In this document: piece after piece, positions 29,131-39,153 of the stretch
Layout of the letters: each line of letters opens with the position of its first letter
How positions within the stretch are numbered: position 1 is the stretch's first letter
Assembly: GCF_023716865.1 (NCBI RefSeq)
Contig: NZ_CP092417.1
Coordinates: forward strand, 5,744,001-5,808,000
Source: Endozoicomonas sp. SCSIO W0465
GTDB taxonomy: Bacteria; Pseudomonadota; Gammaproteobacteria; Pseudomonadales; Endozoicomonadaceae
Reading direction: 5' to 3'
Length of the DNA: 64,000 nt
Position numbers and translations under genes: made by a program
Notes under the pieces: model-generated
Databases searched by the model: none
Seen by the model: only the letters and a program-made list of their open reading frames with translations
What the model was told of the DNA's origin: nothing

Positions 29131-30657
29131 CTCGACTTTAGAGTTTTAAGAGCACAATAGTTCCGGCGCATAATCTGCTAAAAGCAACCATCCCCAATGA
29201 CGAAATTCGAGATGGTTGCCATGCTCACTTCAGATCATCAAGTAATCCTCAGGGAGCTCGCTTCATATACAACCTTTCTTGCTGGAGCGCTATCATCAAC
29301 TGCAGTACCAACGTTCTGCGAACTGCTGTTCGGTTGCATGCTTTCAGCCGACGGCTTTGTTACACAGGCGTTGTTAACAATTGATTTTCATTGTGTGTGG
29401 AGCAGCTACCACCACTGGCTATCTCAGGGCAAGTGGCAATGGAAGAACTTGGCACGCCACTTGATCCGTCTGGTCTGCTCCAAAGCTCCTGAGAATCAAC
29501 CTGTGGTCCTGGGGCTTGATGACTGGGTAATCGAACGGTTTTCCGACAAAGCCCCTGCTTGTCGTACACATCATCAACACAGCAAGAAACGCAATCGGCC
29601 GACGTACATCTGGGGGCAGTGTTGGGTTTCCCTGGCCATCATATTTGAGCGGGCTGCAGATGAAGTATTTACCGCCATACCGGTGATCTCATTTCCGACA
29701 CCAGCTTCAGGTAACACCAGCAAACTGAAAATTGCCGTGGCCATGCTCAGGGTGGTACGCAATGAAGTGAAGGATCGAGTGCTACGCCTGCTAACCGATT
29801 GCTGGTATATGAACTGGACACTGATAAAGCCAGCTCTGGAAATGAACATAGAAGTTGTTGGTCAGATACCTTCAAATCGGGCCCTCTATGCTTTGCCGCC
29901 AGCACCCACCGTAAAGAAGCGAGGGCGCCCAAAAAAGTACGGCATCAAGATGACGACAGAACAGGTTAAGAAACTGCCGGAAGAAAAAGCAACAGTATGG
30001 ATGTACGGCAAATTTCGCAAAATACGTTATCGTACCCTGATCTGTCGCGCCAGATTCCTTAAAGGTCGTGAAGTACGCGTCGTCTGGAGTCGCTTTGAAA
30101 ATGACAAAGGTCTGACCGAAAGCAGAATATTCATCTCGACCAATCCGGAACTTGAGGGACTGGAGGTGCTTCGTGCCTATTCCCGGAGATGGCCGGTAGA
30201 GCCAATGTTTCACCAACTCAAACATGCTTTTGGCTGTTGCCATTTATGGCAGCAGAAATTGCGAACACTGCTTCGATGGATGCATTTGAAAATGGCAGGC
30301 TATGCATTATTGCAGTTATTAACCGTTTGTAAAAATCAGGCATGTCTGAATATTTCTCGGATACCCTGGAGAAGCCCGGATACAACCACTGCAGGCATGA
30401 TGAAAATTGCTCTTTCAGGAATTATTCCGAGGTTCTCTATTCGCAAGGGCTGGAACAGATATAAGCAAAAATATGAGTTCAATTTTCGCGATCTGATCGA
30501 CCAGTTAATACCGGATAATTCAGAAGCAGCATAACTAAAGGCTTTTAGGCAAAAAACGGAAGTAATAACGAACTTGGAAAAACAGTTCACTGATTTCGGC
30601 TTGCTTCACTATAAAAAGCTGACCGAATTATCGTTTTATACAGACTCTAAAGTCGAG
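29131..30657 (+). mobile_element. IS4-superfamily element (1527 bp)
   Basis: The ends are CTCGACTTTAGAGTT and GACTCTAAAGTCGAG. A second copy at 43070-44595 has the 8-bp duplication TAAGATAG. Here the flanks do not match (IS66 sequence ending CTTCTTGATA on the left, GTTATTATGC on the right after a repeated right end), so the locus was rearranged after insertion. Confidence 0.88.
29197..30534 (+). CDS. IS4-superfamily transposase
   Basis: The protein is 445 residues with an intact frame and the same sequence as 43193-44530. Motifs: LGLDDWVIERFSDKAP near residue 107 (first Asp region), RLLTDCWYMNWTLIKPALEM near 203 (second), a KKRGRPKKYG basic patch near 255, and RAYSRRWPVEPMFHQLKHAF near 358 with the catalytic Glu. 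The last block resembles the Y-(2)-R-(3)-E-(6)-K signature of the IS4 group in modified form. I could not place it in a named family with certainty; IS701-like is the closest guess. A fragment of a relative remains at 4079-4268. Confidence 0.88.
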   Translation: MTKFEMVAMLTSDHQVILRELASYTTFLAGALSSTAVPTFCELLFGCMLSADGFVTQALLTIDFHCVWSSYHHWLSQGKWQWKNLARHLIRLVCSKAPENQPVVLGLDDWVIERFSDKAPACRTHHQHSKKRNRPTYIWGQCWVSLAIIFERAADEVFTAIPVISFPTPASGNTSKLKIAVAMLRVVRNEVKDRVLRLLTDCWYMNWTLIKPALEMNIEVVGQIPSNRALYALPPAPTVKKRGRPKKYGIKMTTEQVKKLPEEKATVWMYGKFRKIRYRTLICRARFLKGREVRVVWSRFENDKGLTESRIFISTNPELEGLEVLRAYSRRWPVEPMFHQLKHAFGCCHLWQQKLRTLLRWMHLKMAGYALLQLLTVCKNQACLNISRIPWRSPDTTTAGMMKIALSGIIPRFSIRKGWNRYKQKYEFNFRDLIDQLIPDNSEAA

Positions 30658-30780
30658 CTAAAGGCTTTTAGGCAAAAAACGGAAGTAATAACGAACTTGG
30701 AAAAACAGTTCACTGATTTCGGCTTGCTTCACTATAAAAAGCTGACCGAATTATCGTTTTATACAGACTCTAAAGTCGAG
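30535..30780 (+). repeat. perfect 123-bp tandem duplication of the IS right end
   Basis: 30535-30657 and 30658-30780 are identical, each starting CTAAAGGCTTTTAGGC and ending in the terminal repeat CTAAAGTCGAG. The first unit is the normal 3' end of the element at 29131. Two right ends therefore lie in series. The copy at 43070 has only one. Confidence 0.95.
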
Positions 30781-30806
30781 GTTATTATGCTTGGTTGCCA
30801 TAAATA

Positions 30807-30835
30807 TTGAATGAGTTGATGAACTTTAATAAAGT
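30807..30835 (+). promoter_or_regulatory. possible sigma-70 promoter of the basic-repeat protein gene
   Basis: TTGAAT (30807-30812), a 17-base spacer and TAAAGT (30830-30835) precede the ATG at 30876 by about 40 bases. An overlapping alternative -10 is TATAGT (30835-30840), with worse spacing. The assignment rests on consensus similarity only. Confidence 0.3.
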
Positions 30836-32672
30836 ATAGTGGTCCTATGCTAGGATTCAATAACTCAATAATTCAATGTCTGATCCATATATTTTCCCTC
30901 AGTACTTGATTTCAGGGTTTCAGGATCCGTTGGAAGCTCTTGCTTCAAGTAACAGGTCAAATTTAAATGGCAGGTTGCAGCCAGGAAGTTTAGCTTTTGG
31001 GCTGCCAATTGAAGTAGCTGTGCCAAGCAACTATGTTAATTACTCATCCTTTTTTGATCAAAGCTTTTATAACCCATTCACCGACTCCCGTTTTAAAAAA
31101 GTACCCGTCAGGGTTATATTTTCTCAACAGCATGATCAAAACGAGACGTCAGGTGTAGGGCAATCAACCTTACACAACTCATCAGTTTTTGATAACAATC
31201 TTCATCTATCTTTGGAAATTTCTAATCAGGATTGTATTGATCCTGTTTCCGGGCCAAGAGCATCTGTGGCGATTATTAAGTCTCAACTAGGAGGCTGTCC
31301 GAGAATAGCCTGATTAAGTATAATCAGGCATCTTCTGCCCACTTTGTTGTTGCCGAAACGGATGTCATCAATCAAATTCAAAGATAACCCTGCTGATTTT
31401 GACCAGCACCTGATGTTCCCATCGAACATCTTCGACCTGCTGCCACCAGATCATGATTGCTTCGTTTTTGAAGATATCTTCAAGCATATCGACACCTCTG
31501 AAGTGGAAAAGCAGTATCACCATCTTGGCCAGAATGCCTACCACCCACGACTGATTATATCGATCCTGATCTATGCCTATAGCCATGGTGTGTTCAGCTC
31601 CAGGGAGATTGAACGGCGCTGCAATCAGGACTTGGCTTTCATGTATATCGCCAAACAGCACTGCCCAAATTTCCGGGTGCTCAGTGACTTTCGTAAAAAC
31701 CAGGCCACCTTTTTTAAAAGCAGTTTCAAACAGAGCGTGCTGCTCGCCCGGGAACTACAGATGGCCTCGCTGGGCCACATCGCTCTTGATGGTTCCAAAT
31801 TCAAAGCCGACTCATCAAAGCATAAGGCCATGAGCTACGCACGACTTAAGGCCAAAGAAGCTGAATTAATGGCTGAAGTTGAGGCCCTGATTAAAAAAGC
31901 CGAAACCAGTGACAGTGAAGAGGACGATGCTTATCAGCAGGAGACTGGCTACAGCATTCCTGAAGACTTGCAATTCAAGCAGGAACGGTTAGAGAAAATC
32001 CAGGAGGCCAAAAAAGCGCTTGAAGAACGGGAACAGGCCCTGAATCCCGATAAGCCGATAGACGACAAAAAGCAAATCAGCTTTGCTGATCATGATGCCA
32101 GGATCATGGGTAAAAAAGGCAGTGGCTATCAGTACAGTTATAACGCCCAGATCAGCGTCGACAGCGATAATGGTATCATTGTTGGCCAGCACATCAGCCA
32201 GCATGCCAATGACAAGCAGGAAGTAAAGCCTGCACTTGAAGCCATTGCAGAAGCAACAGATAACGCGTCCATTGGCAAAATGAGTGAGGATAATGGCTAT
32301 TACTCAGGGCCCAACCTGCAAGCGTTTGATGATGCGAACATTGACGCTTACATGGCTACGGATCGACAGGAGAAGCCTGCAACAGAGGGACTGGAAGACT
32401 CTGACAGAAAGTTTGTCAAAGCGGATTTTATTTACCATGAAGCAGACGACAGCTTTACCTGCCCTGCCGGTGAGAAGCTGATTTATAACACGGCTAGCAA
32501 AGCAAAACACAAAAGCTACCGCGTCAGTAAAGATATCTGCCGGGATTGCCCGTTACGTAAAAGGTGCAGTGGTGACAACAAAGACCCGGGGAAAGTGATT
32601 CGCACAGACCGCCACGAAGCCATACGCCAGGCGATGAACCGCAAAATGGAAACCAAAGAGGCCAAAGCGGTT

Positions 32673-33974
32673 CCTGATTACCACTGATCGTACGTCATGA
32701 CACAGGGAAAGATAATTTAAGAATATACGTGCAGCTTTTCATTCTTTATGTCTATAACCCGGTAAAGAAATAATAGAACCTCTCCAGTATTACCGGTGGA
32801 GCAGGCATCATGACGGCTTGTTCTCCAGATTATCAACTAAATTCGGTTTCATAACCGCTCCGAACAAGCAAAGACCCACATCATCATTCGAAATAATGAT
32901 ATTAATACGTCAACTGACTTTCAATTATCGGTTGATGGCTAACCCGGTTTCCACTGGACGTCTGGCAGTTTGAGAAGTCGATCCGGCATCGGTGCTGTAT
33001 TGACTGCAGCCCGACCTAGCCTTGAGATCATTGAAGGCATATCAAAACGCCGGTTAAACCGATAGTTGAACTCTGATAGATAACGGCCCAGATGCTTGGG
33101 GTCGAGCTTATGGTAAGTACCGGTAATCGCTGTTTTCACGTTTCCCAGCATGGTATTTACCCAGGTGAACAACTCATTCTCCATGGATGCATGCCCACCA
33201 CCGGTAATGATGGCTGTGTGCTGGCATCCGGCATCTTCAATACCCCGGAAACAGGACAAGCCATCGCTGACGGCCCGGACACCCTTTTTCAGGGCATGTT
33301 CTGCCCACTCCTGAATGGTTTTTCGCCGGAAGTTATCAACGGCATTGAACTTCATGTAGATAGGGTGGTTATCAGCATCTGTCTGAACTGCGGCCACGAA
33401 GGGGGCTTTGTTCTCTGAGCCTCTGCCCCGGCGGCCTCCGTGGCGCTCTCCGCCCCAATAGGCGTCATCAATCTGAACAAAACCACTCAACTGCCAGCTG
33501 TTATCTCTTTCCATCATGACCTGCATGAGTTTGTGTTTCATGCGCAATGCGGCATTGTAGGAAATGCCAAGTTGTCGATGAAGCGTCAGGCAAGAAATCC
33601 CCGCTTTATTCTGGGTGACGAGATAGATACCCAGAAACCAGGTAGCTAGAGGCAGCTTTGTTGAGTCAAAGATAGTGTTACTGGTAAGCGAGGTTTGGCA
33701 ACGGCAGCAATTGCACTGGAATTCAGCTTTCCGGTGAAGCTTGCAGAAACTGCGGGAGCCACACTTCGGGCATTGGAAGCCATCTGGCCAGCGCCAAGAG
33801 GACAGCGCGTTCTCACACTGCTCTTCACTGCCGTAATTAGCCAGAAATTGCATAATGCCAAGGCCTTTTTGGAACTGAATGGTGTTTTTACACATCAGTT
33901 TTACCTCCAAAACACATGACTATCGACGTTTATTATAGCAGCTGGCTCACGACGTAGGGTCGGTGGTAATCAGG
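32673..33974 (-). mobile_element. IS1595-family (ISPna2-like) element (1302 bp)
   Basis: The inverted ends are CCTGATTACCACTGATC and GGTCGGTGGTAATCAGG, with an 8-bp duplication AAGCGGTT (32665-32672 and 33975-33982). It is inserted in the IS1182 transposase gene. About 265 bases beyond the transposase stop (32673-32938) are non-coding. Confidence 0.92.
32939..33895 (-). CDS. IS1595-family transposase
   Basis: The protein is 318 residues from ATG 33895 (MCKNTIQFQKG), chosen because GGAGG lies 8 bases upstream; the frame could extend to 33910. N-terminal zinc ribbon: CPKCGSRSFCKLHRKAEFQC. Core: FVQIDDAYWGGERHGGRRGR (first Asp), RAVSDGLSCFRGI (second), and HASMENELFTWVNTMLGNVK with NEYHRxH-like C-terminal block FNYRFNRRFDM. 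This is the ISPna2/ISSod11 layout of IS1595. The frame is intact. Confidence 0.92.
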   Translation of the reverse strand: MCKNTIQFQKGLGIMQFLANYGSEEQCENALSSWRWPDGFQCPKCGSRSFCKLHRKAEFQCNCCRCQTSLTSNTIFDSTKLPLATWFLGIYLVTQNKAGISCLTLHRQLGISYNAALRMKHKLMQVMMERDNSWQLSGFVQIDDAYWGGERHGGRRGRGSENKAPFVAAVQTDADNHPIYMKFNAVDNFRRKTIQEWAEHALKKGVRAVSDGLSCFRGIEDAGCQHTAIITGGGHASMENELFTWVNTMLGNVKTAITGTYHKLDPKHLGRYLSEFNYRFNRRFDMPSMISRLGRAAVNTAPMPDRLLKLPDVQWKPG

Positions 33975-35575
33975 AAGCGGTTTATGAGCGTCGCAAGGTG
34001 ATTGCGGAACCGCCTTTTGGCCAAATCAAGAACTCAGGATTCAGAGGGTTCAGTGTCCGGGGTAAGGAAAAAGTGGCTGGAGAATTTTCACTGGTCTGCA
34101 GTGCTTATAATTTCAAAAAAATTGTCAAATCGGTTTCAACGGGATCAATCCGTCTTGAAGAAGCAAAAAGGCTTAAAATGGCAGCATAAAGGCAAGCAAA
34201 AGGGTAAAAAACGCAATTTTTACCCCAAAACAGGCTAAATTTAGGTCAATATTTGATCAGCCAAGAAAATGCTGAAGCTTTCGTTTTTTCAATAGCTAGT
34301 TCTCGTCCAAAAACACAACCAATTGAAAACTGTAGATTTTATCCTGAAAAATTAAGTGGAGCCCTACTGCTATCTGGCGACTAAACTTCCCAAGAGCAAG
34401 AAACATAAGGGATTGCCAAAAACAGAGGACTCCAAATGCGCAAAAAACGCAACCCGCAGTGTAGTATGGAACTCCATTACGTACCTCATGAAATCTGCTC
34501 CCAGCTTTCCGGTATCTCGCAATGGCTTGACGCCCATCCACAGTTCAATGACTGGATTTATGAGGACTTAAGTTCTGGTGATAAACAGAACACTGGGCGG
34601 AACGGACTATCAGCAGAATCCGTTCTTCGTGCGGCACTCCTGAAACAGTATTTGAATTGTGATTATGACTACTTGTCGTTTGTTTTGATGGACTCCATGC
34701 TCTTTCGAGACTTTTGTCGCCTCGAACCAAACCAGCGCCCCAGTCGCTCCAGTTTGCATGGGCTCATCAGCCTTCTTACTGCATCTACATGGGAACGGAT
34801 TAATAACTGTCAGCTAATGACCGCTAAAGATCAGGGTATTGAAAAAGGGCGCACTGTGGCTATTGACAGCACAGTCACCGAATCGGATATCAAACCTCCT
34901 TGCGACAGTGATCTTTTAGCCAGTTCCGTTAAAGAAATTTGTCGGCTGCTGGAACGGGGACAAACACTGACAGCGACACCGCTTTATGAATATACCCATC
35001 ACAACCGAGCCGTAAAAGATGCGGCCAGAAAATGCATCTACGCTGGCAAAGAAGAGCGGCATCAGCATTATAAAAAACTGCTGCAGTTGACCCGAAAATC
35101 CCGGAAGGTACTTATCGAAGCTACTGTCACGCTAGCAAACGCCCGTCAGCAGGGGCAGTGTCTCCTGGCTGATGATGCCGACAAGTGGCAGGCCGATGTG
35201 GATCACCTGTTACCCCTGGTGGATGCAATAGTCTCCCAGACAGAGCGCAGGGTCTTTAAGGGTGAAAAGGTGCCAGCCCAGGAAAAAGTGGTTAGCCTGT
35301 ATGAACCCCATACGGATATCATCGTAAAAGACAGGCGGCAAGTACAGTATGGCCATAAACTGAACCTGGTTCAGGGAAAAAGTCGATTGATCCTGGACCT
35401 GGTTATTGAGGAAGGTAACCCAGCGGATTCGGACCAATTCATTCCGATGATGGAAAGACAAAAAGAAATTTATGGTCGTGTACCTCGCCAGACAAGCGGT
35501 GACGGCGGATACGCGTGTCGCGCTAATTTGGAAAAAGCCAAGGCCATGGGAATCAGCGATGTAGCTTTTAATAAG

Positions 35576-36607
35576 GGCTCTTTTCGAATTCCGAACTGCT
35601 GAACTATCCTTGGTGGATATAATTAGCCATCGCCAGCATTGACCATGAATATAGGCCGAATCTCAGATCTCATCAGTAATGACACCTGCTTTGAGATGAT
35701 CCGTGAGAACCGCTGGCCAGATGGCACTGTTCTCTGTCCGCACTGTGATTCTGAGAATGTCAAAAAGAATGGACACGACAATGTGCAGGTAGAGTGCCAG
35801 CACTATTACTGTAAGTCCTGTAAGCGCTACTTCGATGACCTGACAAATACGGTTTTCGCAGGACACCACCGACCACTCAAAGTCTGGATTGCCTGTCTCT
35901 ATTTAATGGGGCTGAACGTCTCCAACAGCCAGATAGCTCAGGAACTTGATCTGTGTGTCAGTGATGCACACCATATGACCACAGTCTTACGAAATGGTGT
36001 TGTTGACCGAAAGCCTGAAGTGATTCTTGATGGCGAAGTTGAATTCGACGAGGTCTACATTGTAGCTGGTCACAAGGGACACCCTGAAGCATTAAAAAAA
36101 TCTGGATCGTCCACCGAGAAAAAGAAGGCTTAAAGGCGCTCCGGGCCGTGGGACTCTTGAAAAAGACAAACCGCCGGTATTGGGAATGATTCAAAGGGGA
36201 GGTCAGGTCATTATCAACATGCTGTCGAACGTTAAGAAGGCGACAATCGAACCATTTATCAAGAAACACGTAGCCCCACAGAGCCAGATTTATACCGATG
36301 AATACAACATCTATGATGACCTTGAAAGCTGGGGCTTCAGACATAAAACGGTCTGTCACGGCAAAGGTGAGTATGCTCGTGATGATGACAAAGACGGTAT
36401 TTACGAGGTGCATGTTAATACTATGGAGGGGTTTTGGTCACTTCTACGCTCGTGGCTAAGGCCTCACAGGGGAATATCCCAAGAGGCTTTACCCCTTTAC
36501 CTTGGCTTTTTTGAGTTTTTGCATAATATTGGCCGAAGAGGCAAAAGTCTTCTTCAGCCCTTAGTCAACTTGCTGGTTACATAGCAGTCTGGAATTGGAA
36601 AAGAGCC
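35576..36607 (+). mobile_element. IS1595-family (ISXO2-like) element, copy 2 (1032 bp)
   Basis: The ends are GGCTCTTTTCGAATTCCGAA and ...GGAATTGGAAAAGAGCC, with an 8-bp duplication TTAATAAG (35568-35575 and 36608-36615). It lies inside ISNCY, inside IS1182, inside a gene. Confidence 0.95.
35645..36584 (+). pseudogene. ISXO2-like transposase in two frames
   Basis: Frame 1, 35645-36133, holds the zinc ribbon (CPHCDSENVKKNGH, YYCKSCKRYF) and VEFDEVYIVAGHKGHPEAL, then runs off at AAAAAAAT near 36097. Frame 2 continues LDRPPRKRRRLKGAPGRGTL into GMIQRGGQVIINMLSNVKKA and NTMEGFWSLLRSWLRPHRG, ending at 36584. Both copies in the window have seven A at this point; six would join the frames. Either the ancestor was already broken or the join depends on slippage at the A-run. 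Confidence 0.85.
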
Positions 36608-37455
36608 TTAATAAGAAGCGCGGACTTGAAGTCGAAGAGATGACTAAAAGTCAGTATGTGTATAAAACGCTCTTTCGCTTCCGGGCAGGTATTGAAGCGG
36701 GAATTTCGTGGCTAAAGAGATGTTTTGGGCTATCACGTTGCCACTGCAAGGGTTCTGAGCGTTTTGATTCTCATTGCTGGTTATCGGTGGTCTGTTACAA
36801 CCTGGTGATTCTGGCCAGACACCCGGCACCATCCTGATAGCCACCTCCACGCTACATGAAAGTACCTTTCCAGCATGGTGGGAGGATGTTTTCTGCCTGC
36901 TTTTCGCGTTTTTCTCCAATATCCGTCCCAGATTAGAGAAAAAAAGGGAAGAGTTTTTGCGGCTCTCTGGAATTTCAGGAAATATCAAAACGCACGTACA
37001 ATCTAATTATGATTGCCTGATGCGTTTTTGGACGAGAACTAGCTAGTTCTCGGACAGCCTCCTAGCCACGAATTCATCTCGGGTTACCAATCACAAAGAC
37101 GCTTGTCTGATGTCTGACAAAGAGGACAGAGCCAAATACGAAGCATCTGATAAACGCAAGCTGGCCAGAGCCAGATACCTGGCATCCGATAAAGGCAAGA
37201 AGGCCAAAGCCAAATACCAGGCATCCGTTAAAGGCAAGGCGGCCAAAGCCAGATACGTGAGATCCGATAAAGGCAAGAAGGTTAGAGCCAAATACGAAGC
37301 ATCCGGTCCAGGCAAGGAGGCCAGAGCCAGATACGTGACATCCGATAAAGGCAAGCAGGTTAGAGCCAAATACGAAGCATCCGATAAACGCAAGCTGGGC
37401 AAACTCATAACGAATACAAGATCAAACGCCTATAGAGCTGCCCTAAAAAAAGGCT

Positions 37456-37615
37456 GGCTCTTGTAGGATTTCAGACTGCTACTGGGTTGAACATTGCTGA
37501 AGCCCTTTATCTACAAAGGTTGTCAGCATATTGTCCGGTAATGTTGCCCAATCCTTGTTTTTCGTGACCTACAGTCAGTTTTCACTGTAGAGCAGTTCGT
37601 AATCAAAATAGAGCC
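37456..37615. mobile_element. MITE of IS1595 type, copy 3 (160 bp)
   Basis: It is nearly identical to 7816-7975 (one difference noted, GTTGCCC against GTTGCTC). The 8-bp duplication AAAAGGCT is at 37448-37455 and 37616-37623. It is inserted in the C-terminal part of the basic-repeat protein gene, after AALKKG. Confidence 0.95.
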
Positions 37616-37815
37616 AAAAGGCTTTAGTGAAGAAGTCGCGAGGAAAAAAGGAGAGCTAGCCGCTAATGTAAAAAAAGCTGAATTATTATCAGCATCCGTA
37701 CCGCTTGGTTTGTCGTCCCGCTCCAGCTCCTGATGGGCTGTCGCCAGTTGCTCCACTGTACCACGTTTGTTCATTGAACATCGCGGAACAACTGGTGTAG
37801 GGCATTCCCAGTGCT

Positions 37816-38943
37816 TCAGAACTTATTGGCCAATTCTTGCCATTGCTCCGGGGTAAGCCGGGTAAGCTCTGCTCTGGCCCTGGCCACAAAATCCTCGTAG
37901 GGCCTTTCCCGCATCAAGATAAGTTCCTTTGCTGCGGGGGCACCAACTTTTTGGGCATTCACCGGAGCCATGATCAACAATCCACACATTTCAAGAACGC
38001 CGTAGCCCTGCTTTTCAGGCACATATTGAGGATTGACATTAGCGTGTTTATTTCTGGGAAAAATGAAGGCCTGCAGACAGTTATTATCGTCTACCCAATA
38101 GGCCAGGTTGTAGCCGCCTTCTTCGCAGACATCGCTGTTGCTCAGGTATTTCAGAGTCTTATTAAAAACGTGCTCAAATTCAGCGTGATTCTTACCTGTG
38201 ATATGTATTCCTGAAAAATGTGCCGTGTTATTGGCCCGATCACCTGCCATCCAGCGGACTGTGGTTTTACCCTGCTGAATGACCGGCAGATCCGCATCGC
38301 AAGATAGTTTTCCATCGTCCAGAGCTTTCCGAAGGGGCAAACTCTCTCTCATTGCGTGGATATGGAGGTGCTTCTGTGAATTTCCCCTGTAGCCACTATG
38401 GGCAAACGTGAAGGCCGATCCCATGCCTTTTGCCAAATCCAGGAGGTCTGAACTTTTTTTAAATATTTTACTTTGATCCAGGTGATCTGTCGGTTTGATC
38501 AGCCAGCATTCGGAACTGTAAGGTCTGAAATTAGAGATGATGGTAATGCCACTGAAGTGGGTGTTCAGCAGCCTGGGATCGTTATTGCATAATGCACAGG
38601 CCTTTCGTGGATGACTCTGACCTTTTTTAACTTCAAATGCTCTTTGAATGGATTCATCGAATGGGTAAAGCCGGTTAGGAAAGGATCTGAATTCCAGATA
38701 TGGAATGTCTTGTATACTACCGCTCTTATACTGTCCCTGAAACTGAAGGGTACACTCTGCCTGATGGCGGAGTATATCCAACCATTGGATATTTTCATAC
38801 GGGTCATCAGGCACATTGATCCTGGCTGAATTGACTGCCCGAACATGCTTGCCTATAAATGTAGAAATTTCCGGATACCCGGTCTTATTCAGAGCGTGAC
38901 TGTAATCTGTCTCCGGTAGAAATAAGAATTGAGCGACGTTCAT
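37816..38943 (-). CDS. HIT-like (GDPGP/ATP-adenylyltransferase-type) protein
   Basis: The protein is 375 residues from ATG 38943; AGGAGG lies 6 bases upstream, and GTG 38949 is an alternative. Residues 192-198 read HLHIHAM, a full HIT triad motif (His-x-His-x-His). Residues 116-119 are CALC, followed by a SNFRPYSSECWLI stretch comparable to the nucleotide-binding strand of GDP-hexose phosphorylases and DUF4922 proteins. This suggests a nucleotidyl transferase or hydrolase. The N-terminal 110 and C-terminal 170 residues are not recognised. The downstream neighbour of a larger unknown gene on the same strand, 205 bases away. Substrate is unknown, and the distant match leaves other HIT-fold activities possible. 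Confidence 0.6.
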   Translation of the reverse strand: MNVAQFLFLPETDYSHALNKTGYPEISTFIGKHVRAVNSARINVPDDPYENIQWLDILRHQAECTLQFQGQYKSGSIQDIPYLEFRSFPNRLYPFDESIQRAFEVKKGQSHPRKACALCNNDPRLLNTHFSGITIISNFRPYSSECWLIKPTDHLDQSKIFKKSSDLLDLAKGMGSAFTFAHSGYRGNSQKHLHIHAMRESLPLRKALDDGKLSCDADLPVIQQGKTTVRWMAGDRANNTAHFSGIHITGKNHAEFEHVFNKTLKYLSNSDVCEEGGYNLAYWVDDNNCLQAFIFPRNKHANVNPQYVPEKQGYGVLEMCGLLIMAPVNAQKVGAPAAKELILMRERPYEDFVARARAELTRLTPEQWQELANKF

Positions 38944-39153
38944 GCCCACCTCCTTGTTGATTTATTATGAAAGTACAGTAAACACAGGCTATGTGGCCTG
39001 TTCGTGCTTTGGACGAACTGCTCATGGCTGTTTCGGTATCAGATCCATTAAATAAGTTTGAATGTATCCTGCCGGATCCAGTCGCAATCTCCATGAATTG
39101 TCGCCAGCAGCCATTTATCTTAACCAATGGCTGCATACAGAGAAGGAATTCAA

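Larger units (their letters stand above)
31362..34189 (+). pseudogene. IS1182-family transposase, split by IS1595
   Basis: The parts are 31362-32672 and 33983-34189. It was split between KEAKAV and YERRKVIAEPPFGQ by the element at 32673-33974 (duplication AAGCGGTT). Joined, it is the same 505-residue protein as 14921-16438, with no other change seen in the motif regions. Confidence 0.93.
34436..36837 (+). pseudogene. ISNCY-family transposase, split by IS1595
   Basis: The parts are 34436-35575 and 36616-36837. The split lies at DVAFNK / KRGLEVEEMTKSQYVYK with the 8-bp duplication TTAATAAG. It is the least damaged of the three copies: apart from the insertion the frame is continuous, so the original transposase of about 450 residues can be read from it. 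Confidence 0.93.
34299..37039 (+). mobile_element. ISNCY-family element, copy 3, carrying IS1595
   Basis: The ends are GTTCTCGTCCAAAAAC and its complement, with a TAGCTA duplication at 34293-34298 and 37040-37045. It is inserted in the non-coding terminal part of IS1182 copy 2. Without the nested IS1595 it is 1701 bp. Confidence 0.94.
31291..37061 (+). mobile_element. IS1182-family element, copy 2, carrying IS1595 and ISNCY
   Basis: The ends are GAGGCTGTCCGAGAA and TTCTCGGACAGCCTC, with a CTAG duplication at 31287-31290 and 37062-37065. Subtracting the IS1595 (1302 + 8 bp) and the ISNCY complex (2741 + 6 bp) leaves 1714 bp, identical to copy 1. It interrupts the basic-repeat protein gene. 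Confidence 0.95.
30876..37733 (+). pseudogene. basic-repeat protein (304 residues), split by IS1182 nest and a MITE
   Basis: The exon-like parts are 30876-31290, 37066-37455 and 37624-37733. Removing IS1182 with one CTAG and the MITE with one AAAAGGCT restores a single 915-base frame ending in TGA at 37731-37733. The N-terminal 137 residues are polar and share the VGQS...VFDNNLH...ASVAI pattern with the protein at 41970-43049. The centre has eight 13-residue repeats like SDKGKKVRAKYEA, very rich in Lys and Arg with a Tyr in each unit. The C-terminus ends SASVPLGLSSRSSS. Such tails suggest nucleic-acid or membrane-phosphate binding; the function is unknown. In the present state translation would stop soon after KSQL. 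The start ATG has no strong ribosome site. Confidence 0.82.

Noticed and set aside
30535..30810. 78-residue frame with an internal repeat (30574-30810)
   Set aside because: The repeat is the tandem-duplicated IS end, not a protein repeat.
37091..37408. 105-residue antisense frame with LALASLPL-type repeats
   Set aside because: It is the complement of the Lys-rich repeats of the basic-repeat protein; the sense frame is continuous with the upstream half and the antisense is not.
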